Positions 1-5,588 of a stretch of 8,500 nucleotides of DNA are shown in pieces. The stretch's first letter is position 1. Each line of letters opens with the position of its first letter. Origin of the DNA: Solirubrobacterales bacterium. Lineage in GTDB: Bacteria; Actinomycetota; Thermoleophilia; Solirubrobacterales; Solirubrobacteraceae. Location: the NCBI GenBank assembly GCA_016215085.1, contig JACRMD010000345.1, positions 1 to 8,500 of the forward strand. The letters are read 5' to 3'. The notes under the pieces are model-generated. The model worked only from the letters and a program-made list of their open reading frames with translations. It was not told where the DNA came from and did no database searches. The position numbers were made by a program, and so were the translations under genes.

Positions 1-1
1 C

Positions 2-889
2 CGCGGGCTGATCCCGTCGCTGGTGCTGGCCGAGCTCGAGCAGCGGTCCGGGCGGCGGGTGCACGAGCTGTTCGACTTCGTGGCGGGCACGTCGACCGGC
101 GGCATCCTCGCCGCCGCGCTCACGCGCCCCGACCCGCCGCCGGCCACCGAGGTCGTCGGCCTCTACGAGCGCGAGGGGCCCGAGATCTTCAGCCGCTCGC
201 TGCTCAAGCGGATCACGTCGGCCGACGGCAACCTCGACGAACGCTACGAGAGCACCGGCCTGGTCGCCGCGCTGCGCCGCCACCTCGGCGCGCACCGGCT
301 GTCCGAGGCGCTCGTGGACGTCCTGATCACCGCCTACGAGCTCGAGGACCGCTTCGCGTTCCTGTTCCGCTCCTCGCGCGCGCGCACGGACCCCGCGTAC
401 GACTTCGCGCTGGCCGACGCGGCGCACGCGACGAGCGCCGCGCCGACCTACTTCGAGCCCGTCCGGGTCCGCGACGCCGCCGGCGCCCGCTCCTACGCGC
501 TCGTCGACGGCGGCGTCTACGCGACCAACCCGTCCATGGTCGCCATCGCCGAGCTCGGCCACGAGCGCATCGACCTGCTGCTCTCGCTCGGCACCGGGTC
601 GCTCACCCGCCCGCTGCCGTTCGAGCAGGCCCGCGGCTGGGGGCGCCTGGAGTGGGCGAGCCGGATCGTCGACGTGGTGTTCGACGGCGTGGCCGACACG
701 GTCGGCTTCGAGGCCGGGCAGCTGCTCGGCGACCGCTACGTGCGGCTGCAGACGCAGCTCGACGACGCCTCGGACGACCTCGACGACGCGAGCGCCGCGA
801 ACCTCGCCGCCCTGCGCCGCGAGGCCGAGCGGCTGATCGCACGCGAGTCGGCGACGCTGGACCGCGTCGTGGCCGCGCTCAGCGCCTGA
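2..889 (+). CDS. Patatin-like phospholipase family protein (5' end cut by window edge)
   Basis: Patatin-like acyl hydrolase, which cleaves acyl esters of lipids with a Ser-Asp dyad. The reading frame is open to the left edge, so the first methionine-type codon (GTG at 23) is not the true start. The frame begins at position 2 with R-G-L-I-P, which looks like the end of the family's Gly-rich oxyanion motif (GGGxRG), so probably only a short N-terminal piece is missing. The nucleophile elbow GTSTGG has its Ser codon at 92-94. The second catalytic motif, Asp-Gly-Gly followed by VYATNP, has its Asp codon at 506-508. About 295 residues are visible, normal for bacterial members. Both catalytic residues are intact, so the enzyme should be active. 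The natural lipid substrate cannot be told. No signal peptide can be judged. The last 11 bases overlap the convergent STAS gene. Confidence 0.9.
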   Translation, partial: RGLIPSLVLAELEQRSGRRVHELFDFVAGTSTGGILAAALTRPDPPPATEVVGLYEREGPEIFSRSLLKRITSADGNLDERYESTGLVAALRRHLGAHRLSEALVDVLITAYELEDRFAFLFRSSRARTDPAYDFALADAAHATSAAPTYFEPVRVRDAAGARSYALVDGGVYATNPSMVAIAELGHERIDLLLSLGTGSLTRPLPFEQARGWGRLEWASRIVDVVFDGVADTVGFEAGQLLGDRYVRLQTQLDDASDDLDDASAANLAALRREAERLIARESATLDRVVAALSA

Positions 890-1202
890 CGGCGTCCATC
901 GCGGCGTCGCGCGAGGGCTGGATCGGCAGCCGGTCCTTCATCCGCGTGACGTCCAGCAGCGCCGCGGCCTGCGAGCCGGGCGGCGCGACGACCGCCATCG
1001 GGCGGCCCTGCCGGCGCAGGCGCAGGTGCGCCTGGACGACCGCGCCCAGCGCGGAGGAGTCCATCAGCGTGACGTCGGAGAGGTCGACGACGAGGGCTCG
1101 CGAGGCGTCGCCCGCCGCGGCGGCCAGCTCCGGGCCCAGCGCGCGCACCCCGGCCAGGTCGAGCTCGCCCTTCGGGGCGACGATGTTCGGCTCCTCGGGC
1201 AC
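879..1202 (-). CDS. STAS-domain protein, anti-sigma factor antagonist type (SpoIIAA/RsbV-like)
   Basis: Single-domain STAS protein of 107 residues, the usual size of SpoIIAA/RsbV-type antagonists. In that family the unphosphorylated antagonist binds an anti-sigma kinase and frees the sigma factor; phosphorylation on a conserved serine switches it off. The protein reads as one STAS fold: an early strand with GELDL (about residues 12-16), then VVDLSDV, then the signature MDSSALG (residues 47-53). By comparison with SpoIIAA the phospho-acceptor should be Ser50. The start is GTG at 1202-1200; there is no ATG upstream in frame, and only a weak GGGACGG-like stretch serves as ribosome binding site. 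No cognate kinase or sigma factor gene lies in the window, so the partner is unknown. Its 3' end overlaps the patatin gene by 11 bp, tail to tail. It lies downstream of the glutamine synthetase on the same strand, separated by 109 bp with a hairpin, so it is probably transcribed separately. Confidence 0.85.
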   Translation of the reverse strand: MPEEPNIVAPKGELDLAGVRALGPELAAAAGDASRALVVDLSDVTLMDSSALGAVVQAHLRLRRQGRPMAVVAPPGSQAAALLDVTRMKDRLPIQPSRDAAMDAVRR

Positions 1203-1255
1203 GGTCCGTCCCAGGTACCCACCAACAACCGGAGCGACACCTGGTCCGGACGCGC

Positions 1256-1283
1256 GGAGGGCGGCCGTCGCAGGCCGCCCTCC
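1256..1283 (-). terminator. Perfect GC-rich hairpin after the glutamine synthetase gene, putative terminator
   Basis: Positions 1256-1266 (GGAGGGCGGCC) and 1273-1283 are perfect reverse complements: 11 bp with a 6-nt loop (1267-1272). The hairpin lies 28 nt beyond the glutamine synthetase stop codon and before the STAS gene. There is no T-run after it on either strand. It is therefore called from stem strength and position only; hairpins without a U tract are common gene-end signals in high-GC actinobacteria. It could also act as an mRNA 3'-end stabiliser. Confidence 0.5.
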
Positions 1284-1311
1284 AGTCGCCCTGAGCTGTC
1301 GAGCCCCGGAG

Positions 1312-3468
1312 CTACTTGATGAAGAGCATCTCCGAGTACTTCGGCAGCGGCCACAGGTCGTCGGCGACGATGCGCTCGAGCTGGTCCGCCGCGTCGCGGA
1401 CCCGGTCCATCGCCGGGATCACCGCGTCGCGCATGTACTTCGCGAGCTCCAGGCCCTCCTCGGCCGGGTGGTCGCGGTTGGCCTTCTCGAGCTCGAAGAT
1501 CCCCTCCACGAGCTCGTCGGTGAGGCCGGACAGCTCCTCCTTGAGCCGCTCGATGCCGGCCGACTCGCCGGCGTCGTCGAGCAGCTCGGCCTGGCGCAGG
1601 GCCGCCGGGAGGATCATGGTGCGGGCGATCGACGCGGCGGTCTCGCCCTCGATGTTCAGCTTCGTCGAGTACTGCTCGACGAAGACCTCGAAGCGCGACT
1701 CGAGCTCGCGCTCGGAGAGCACCTTGTAGTTCTCGAACGCCTTGATCGTCTGCTTCTCGACGAGCCAGGGCAGCGCGTCGGGCGTCGTCGGGAGGTTGGC
1801 CAGCCCGCGCTTCTCGGCCTCCTTGTGCCAGGAGGTCGAGTAGCCGTCGCCGTTGAAGACGATCTGCTTGTTGCCCTCCCAGACGTCCTTGACGACCGCG
1901 GAGACCGCGGCGCCGAGGTCGCCCTTGGCCGCCTTGAGCTGCTTCTCCAGCGAGGCGCAGAGCTCGTCGATCGACTCGGCGACGATGGTGTTGAGCACCG
2001 TGTTGACGAAGCCCAGCGACATGCTGGACCCGAGCGCGCGGAACTCGAACTTGTTGCCGGTGAACGCGAACGGCGAGGTGCGGTTGCGGTCGCCGCCGTG
2101 CAGCGGCAGGTGCGGCAGCGCCTCGGCGCCCAGGCCGAGCAGGCCCTTCTTCGTCCGCCGGCCCTTGCCGGTGGCGACCTTGGTGAACGCGTTCTCGAGC
2201 TCCTGGCCGAGGAAGATCGAGATGATCGCCGGCGGCGCCTCGTTGGCGCCCAAGCGGTGATCCTGGCCCACGTTGGCGACCGACGCGCGCAGCAGCTGCT
2301 GGTGCTTGTTGACCGCCTTGATGACCGCCGCGCAGAAGAACATGAACTGCGCGTTCTCGTCGGGCGTGTCGCCGGGCTCGAGCAGGTTGTGGCCCGTGTC
2401 GGTGCCCATCGACCAGTTGTTGTGCTTGCCCGAGCCGTTGACGCCCGCGAAGGGCTTCTCGTGCAGCAGGCACACCAGGCCGTAGCGGCGGGCGACGTTC
2501 TGCAGCACCTGCATCGTCAGCTGCTGGTGGTCGGAGCCGATGTTCGAGTTCTCGTAGATCGGCGCCAGCTCGTACTGGGCCGGGGCGACCTCGTTGTGGC
2601 GGGTCTTGACCGGCACGCCGAGGGTCTGCAGCTCGCGCTCGGCCTCGAGCATGCACGCGAGCACGCGCTCGGGGATCGAGCCGAAGTAGTGCTCGTCGAG
2701 CTCGTGGCCCCTGGGCGGCTTTGCGCCGAAGAGCGTGCGGCCCGTCGTGTAGAGGTCCGGGCGCTCGAAGTAGTACTGCTCGTCGATCAGGAAGTACTCC
2801 TGCTCGGGCCCGACCGTGGTGAAGATCCGCTGCGCCTCCTCGTCGCCGAACAGGCGCAGCGCGCGGACGGCCGAGCGCGACAGCGCGTCCATCGAGCGCA
2901 GCAGCGGGATCTTGTGGTCCAGCGCCTCGCCGGTCCACGACACGAAGGCGGTCGGGATGCAGAGGACCGCGCCGTTGGGGTTGTCGAGGATGAAGGCCGG
3001 CGAGCTCGGGTCCCACGCGGTGTAGCCGCGGGCCTCGAACGTCGCCCGGATGCCACCGGTCGGGAACGACGACGCGTCGGGCTCGCCCTGGATCAGCTCC
3101 TTGCCCGAGAACTCGGCGATCGCGAAGCCGTCGCCGGTCGGGTTGTAGAAGCTGTCGTGCTTCTCGGCCGTGAGGCCGGTCAGGGGCTGGAACCAGTGCG
3201 TGTAGTGGGTCGCGCCCTTCTCCATCGCCCACTCGCGCATGGCCTGGGCGACGGCGTCGGCGATCGACGCGTTGAGCGGCTCGCCGGCGTCCAGGGTGGC
3301 CTGGAGCTGCTTGAAGACGTGCTTGGGCAGGCGCTGGCGCTGCTCGGCGACGGTGAAGACGCTGGAGCCGTAGACGTTGGCGCCGGGCTCGGTCAGGTCG
3401 GTGGTGCCCATGGCACCGCCGTTGACCGACCACTGCGCGGCCGTGACGTTCTGCTGACGGGTTCTCAT
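1312..3468 (-). CDS. glnN: Glutamine synthetase type III
   Basis: ATP-dependent ligation of ammonium to glutamate, giving glutamine; cytoplasmic, central to ammonium assimilation. The 718-residue product matches the type III family (around 700-730 aa) and is far longer than GSI (about 470) or GSII (about 350). Family landmarks appear in order: N-terminal GSIII domain with SSVFTVAEQRQRLP (about residues 35-48); a GPEQEYFLIDEQ metal-binding block near 220; RHNEVAPAQYE near 285; NGSGKHNNWS near 345; and DRNRTSPFAFTGNKFEFR near 460-475 in the nucleotide-binding region. A helical C-terminal segment typical of GSIII follows. The ATG at 3468 is preferred because AGGAGGA lies upstream (3487-3481), although the 12-13 nt spacing is long. 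An internal ATG at 3411 has no clear ribosome binding site but cannot be excluded. The gene is divergent from the ammonium transporter, which it serves metabolically. GSIII lacks the GSI adenylylation system, so control is likely transcriptional or by direct effectors. Confidence 0.96.
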   Translation of the reverse strand: MRTRQQNVTAAQWSVNGGAMGTTDLTEPGANVYGSSVFTVAEQRQRLPKHVFKQLQATLDAGEPLNASIADAVAQAMREWAMEKGATHYTHWFQPLTGLTAEKHDSFYNPTGDGFAIAEFSGKELIQGEPDASSFPTGGIRATFEARGYTAWDPSSPAFILDNPNGAVLCIPTAFVSWTGEALDHKIPLLRSMDALSRSAVRALRLFGDEEAQRIFTTVGPEQEYFLIDEQYYFERPDLYTTGRTLFGAKPPRGHELDEHYFGSIPERVLACMLEAERELQTLGVPVKTRHNEVAPAQYELAPIYENSNIGSDHQQLTMQVLQNVARRYGLVCLLHEKPFAGVNGSGKHNNWSMGTDTGHNLLEPGDTPDENAQFMFFCAAVIKAVNKHQQLLRASVANVGQDHRLGANEAPPAIISIFLGQELENAFTKVATGKGRRTKKGLLGLGAEALPHLPLHGGDRNRTSPFAFTGNKFEFRALGSSMSLGFVNTVLNTIVAESIDELCASLEKQLKAAKGDLGAAVSAVVKDVWEGNKQIVFNGDGYSTSWHKEAEKRGLANLPTTPDALPWLVEKQTIKAFENYKVLSERELESRFEVFVEQYSTKLNIEGETAASIARTMILPAALRQAELLDDAGESAGIERLKEELSGLTDELVEGIFELEKANRDHPAEEGLELAKYMRDAVIPAMDRVRDAADQLERIVADDLWPLPKYSEMLFIK

Positions 3469-3480
3469 CGGACGGGGACT

Positions 3481-3487
3481 TCCTCCT
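3481..3487 (-). promoter_or_regulatory. Ribosome binding site of the glutamine synthetase gene
   Basis: The minus strand reads AGGAGGA here, followed by 12 nt before the ATG at 3468. The motif is strong but the spacing is longer than usual. It decides the start between the ATG at 3468 and an internal ATG at 3411, which lacks a comparable site. Confidence 0.6.
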
Positions 3488-3570
3488 GTGGCCTGGGCGA
3501 TGCGGCCCGCTTCCCAGCGAGCCACCAGAACGCTATGGCTCCCGCGCGTAGGGCGCCTTGTACGGCTGTC

Positions 3571-3585
3571 CAAACTGCGGCAAAC
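3571..3585. repeat. CAAAC direct repeat at one helical turn, candidate regulator site
   Basis: CAAAC occurs at 3571-3575 and 3581-3585, exactly 10 bp apart. The surrounding 10-mers agree at 7 of 10 positions. The repeats sit just left of the perfect dyad in the divergent region. In-phase AC-rich half-sites are a common form of activator or repressor site. With units this short, chance is a real alternative. Confidence 0.3.
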
Positions 3586-3591
3586 GGCTTT

Positions 3592-3609
3592 CGCCCTGAG
3601 GTCAGGGCG
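3592..3609. promoter_or_regulatory. Perfect 18-bp dyad, candidate operator
   Basis: CGCCCTGA (3592-3599), a GG spacer and TCAGGGCG (3602-3609) form 8-bp perfect inverted arms. The centre lies about 120 bp from the transporter start and about 130 bp from the glutamine synthetase start, so one bound dimer could serve both genes. The two-base gap makes a transcript hairpin poor, because the loop would have to consume stem pairs. A protein-binding operator is therefore more likely than a terminator. The PucR-type regulator encoded downstream is a candidate ligand, by inference only. Confidence 0.45.
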
Positions 3610-3708
3610 GCCTCGACCGGGTGGCGAACGGACCCTGCCGATCTTTCGACACCGGGCTAAGGACCGGGGAGCGGCCGGCGAGCAGACTGCCGGTCGCACG
3701 CTTCGACT

Positions 3709-3715
3709 AGGAGGT
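3709..3715 (+). promoter_or_regulatory. Strong ribosome binding site that fixes a TTG start
   Basis: AGGAGGT lies 5 nt before TTG at 3720-3722. It is the strongest site in the window and fixes TTG as the initiation codon of the ammonium transporter. This start also gives a complete signal peptide. Confidence 0.85.
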
Positions 3716-3719
3716 CACC

Positions 3720-5204
3720 TTGAGTCGTTCCCTCGCAGTGCGGGTCCTCGCCCTGGCGGCGTTGACCGCACTGGTCCTTCCCACCGCCGCGTTCGCGCAG
3801 GACGTCCCGATCGAGGACCAGGTCGCCGACCTGACCTCGCGCGTGGACACCACCTGGGTGATCGTGGCCGCGGTGCTGGTCATGTTCATGCAGGCCGGCT
3901 TCGCGTTCCTGGAGATCGGCTTCGTCCGCGGCAAGAACGCCGGCTCGGTCATCGCCAAGATCCTCACCAACTTCTCGATCTCGTCGATCGGCTGGTGGAT
4001 CGCGGGCTTTGCCATCGCCTTCGGCGGCGGGGCGAAGATCGCCGGTGATTCCGGCTTCCTCTTCGGCTACGGCGACACGATCAACGAGAGCTTCGCCCAG
4101 GGGCTGTACGGCGACACCGTCAACGGCCCGTTCTCGGCGTTCTTCTTCTTCCAGTTCGTGTTCTGCGCCGTGTCGCTGGCGATCGTGTGGGGCACGACGC
4201 TGGAGCGCATCAAGTTCATCGTGTACCCGATCTACGGGCTCGTGTTCTCGATGCTGATCTACCCGCTGATCGCGCACTGGATCTTCGGCGGCGGCATCCT
4301 GTCGACGGTCGGCAACGGCGTGCAGGACTTCGCCGGCTCGACGGTCGTCCACCTCACGGGCGCCACCGGCGCGCTGGCCGCGCTGCTGCTGCTCGGACCG
4401 CGCAAGGGCAAGTACGGCCCCGACGGCAAGCCGCGGGCCATCCCCGGCCACAACATGCCGCTGTTCGGCCTGGGCGTCCTGATCCTGTGGCTCGGCTGGT
4501 TCGGGTTCAACCCGGGCTCGACGCTGGGCACCGGCGACGGCCGCTTCGCCGAGGTCGTCATCGTGACCAACCTGGCCGCGGCCGCCGGCGTCATCGGCGC
4601 CGCCGTGACGATCTACCTCAAGCAGGGCAAGCTGGACGTCGGCATGTGCGGCAACGGCGCGATCGCCGCGCTGGTCGCCATCACGGCCCCGTCGGGCTAC
4701 GTCGAGTTCTGGGCGGCGCCGATCATCGGCGTCGTGGCGGGCGTGCTCGTGGTGGTCTGCGTCCTGGCGATCGACAAGAAGCTCGACGACCCCGTCGGCG
4801 CCCTGTCCGCGCACGGCGTGGCGGGCATCTGGGGGACGCTGGCCTGCGGCATCTTCACCTCGCCGCGGCTGGCCGAGTTCAACGCGATCGGCGACGCCGG
4901 CCTGGTCTACAGCGGCTCGTTCAAGCAGCTGGGCGTCCAGTTCGTCGGCGTGGCCGCCGCGTTCACCGCGGTGTTCGTCCTCTCCTACATCACCTTCGCC
5001 ATCATCAAGGCGACCGTCGGCCTGCGGGTCGAGGACGAGATGGAGGAGGCCGGCTTGGACATCACCGAGCGCGGCATGTACGGGTACCCCGAGCAGTTCA
5101 TCCCGGAGCCGGAGCTGGTGGGCTACGGTGCCTTCCCCGCGTCCCGGCCGCCGGTCGTGACGGGGCACACCCCCATCCCGACGACGACGGAGGTTCCCGC
5201 ATGA
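3720..5204 (+). CDS. amt: Ammonium transporter, Amt family
   Basis: Inner-membrane ammonium channel/transporter of the Amt/Mep/Rh family, expected to be a trimer. The product has 494 residues. Residues 1-26 form a signal peptide (MSRS, hydrophobic core, AFA before Gln27), as in E. coli AmtB, followed by about eleven membrane helices starting near residue 40. The twin pore histidines are present: His211 in STVVHLTG and His365 in SAHGVAG. So are the conserved Asp203 in QDFAG, which precedes the first histidine, and a WFGFNPGS helix carrying the expected Phe. After the last helix, GLRVEDEMEEAGLD followed by ERGMYGYPE matches the conserved C-terminal regulatory tail, then a Pro/Thr-rich extension of about 35 residues. 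The start is TTG with a strong AGGAGGT. The stop overlaps the PII start by 4 bp, implying coupled translation and the classic Amt-PII partnership. Confidence 0.97.
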   Translation: MSRSLAVRVLALAALTALVLPTAAFAQDVPIEDQVADLTSRVDTTWVIVAAVLVMFMQAGFAFLEIGFVRGKNAGSVIAKILTNFSISSIGWWIAGFAIAFGGGAKIAGDSGFLFGYGDTINESFAQGLYGDTVNGPFSAFFFFQFVFCAVSLAIVWGTTLERIKFIVYPIYGLVFSMLIYPLIAHWIFGGGILSTVGNGVQDFAGSTVVHLTGATGALAALLLLGPRKGKYGPDGKPRAIPGHNMPLFGLGVLILWLGWFGFNPGSTLGTGDGRFAEVVIVTNLAAAAGVIGAAVTIYLKQGKLDVGMCGNGAIAALVAITAPSGYVEFWAAPIIGVVAGVLVVVCVLAIDKKLDDPVGALSAHGVAGIWGTLACGIFTSPRLAEFNAIGDAGLVYSGSFKQLGVQFVGVAAAFTAVFVLSYITFAIIKATVGLRVEDEMEEAGLDITERGMYGYPEQFIPEPELVGYGAFPASRPPVVTGHTPIPTTTEVPA

Positions 5205-5575
5205 AGATGATCGTGGCCTACATCCGCCACGAGGCGTTCGAGCCGATCAGGACCGAGCTCCTGGCCCTCGGCTTCCCCTCGCTCTCGATCAGCGAGGTGA
5301 AGGGCTCCGGCCGCCAGAAGGGCATCACCGAGCGCTACCGCGGGGCGGAGCTCACGAACTACCTCCGGCCGAAGGTCAAGCTGGAGTGCGTCGTGGCCTC
5401 GGGCGACGTGCAGACGATCGTGGACACGATCCTCAAGCACGCGCGCACCGGCGCCGTCGGCGACGGCAAGGTGTTCGTGATGCCCGTCGAGGAGGCATAC
5501 CGGGTGCGCACCGGCGAGGCCGGGGAGGAGATCCTCCAGGCGCACCCCGACGCCGCGGCGACGTCCGCGGCCTAG
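5201..5575 (+). CDS. glnK: PII nitrogen-regulatory signal protein (GlnB/GlnK family) lacking Tyr51
   Basis: Trimeric cytoplasmic PII protein that senses ATP/ADP and 2-oxoglutarate and docks on Amt through its T-loop. The 124 residues align without gaps to E. coli GlnB. Conserved are Gly37-Arg38-Gln39-Lys40 (Gln39 and Lys58 take part in Mg/2-oxoglutarate binding), Tyr46, the GDGK loop at 87-90, and Arg101 and Arg103 at the nucleotide site. Position 51, the Tyr modified by uridylylation or adenylylation, is Leu here (RGAEL), and position 49, Ser in cyanobacteria, is Ala. The usual covalent control sites are therefore missing, while ligand sensing should be intact. A 12-18 residue Ala-rich tail follows the core. 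The ATG sits in an ATGA overlap with the transporter stop, with GGAGG 7 nt upstream (5189-5193). Being next to amt suggests the GlnK role rather than GlnB; the symbol rests on that context. Confidence 0.95.
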   Translation: MKMIVAYIRHEAFEPIRTELLALGFPSLSISEVKGSGRQKGITERYRGAELTNYLRPKVKLECVVASGDVQTIVDTILKHARTGAVGDGKVFVMPVEEAYRVRTGEAGEEILQAHPDAAATSAA

Positions 5576-5588
5576 GGAGGCTCGACCG

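Larger units (their letters stand above)
3469..3719. promoter_or_regulatory. Divergent intergenic region between glutamine synthetase III and the ammonium transporter
   Basis: These 251 bp must carry both the glutamine synthetase promoter (leftward) and the transporter promoter (rightward). Near the middle lie a CAAAC direct repeat (3571-3585) and a perfect 18-bp dyad (3592-3609). No convincing -35/-10 pair could be assigned in either direction. The best leftward guess is TTGCCG (3585-3580) with TACAAG (3564-3559 region on the minus strand), which has sub-optimal spacing and is not relied on. No clear GlnR, AmtR or sigma-54 site was recognised. An open frame extends from the glutamine synthetase into this region, but the ribosome binding site and family length argue that it is not translated. 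Confidence 0.6.

Noticed and set aside
875..885. Dyad GCGCT-C-AGCGC at the patatin/STAS junction
   Set aside because: Five-base arms with a one-base gap cannot form a useful hairpin, and the composition makes it likely by chance.
3558..3575. Possible GlnR-like box (TTGTAC, spacer, CAAAC)
   Set aside because: It does not fit the GlnR pattern in register: the first half-site lacks the required T, and there is no second complete pair.
652..3660. Very long plus-strand open frame across the STAS and glutamine synthetase genes
   Set aside because: Its translation is low-complexity Arg/Ala/Asp/Val-rich with no family motif, and it is antisense to well-recognised genes. This is the usual shadow frame in very GC-rich DNA.
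3469..3719. Sigma-54 or AmtR sites in the divergent region
   Set aside because: No TGGC-N-TTGC type -24/-12 element and no CTAT/ATAG dyad of the AmtR type were found; sigma-54 is also generally absent from actinobacteria.
3657..5168. Long minus-strand open frame antisense to the ammonium transporter
   Set aside because: The product is a His/Asp/Arg/Gln-rich low-complexity chain without domains, opposite a clear Amt gene with a strong ribosome binding site.
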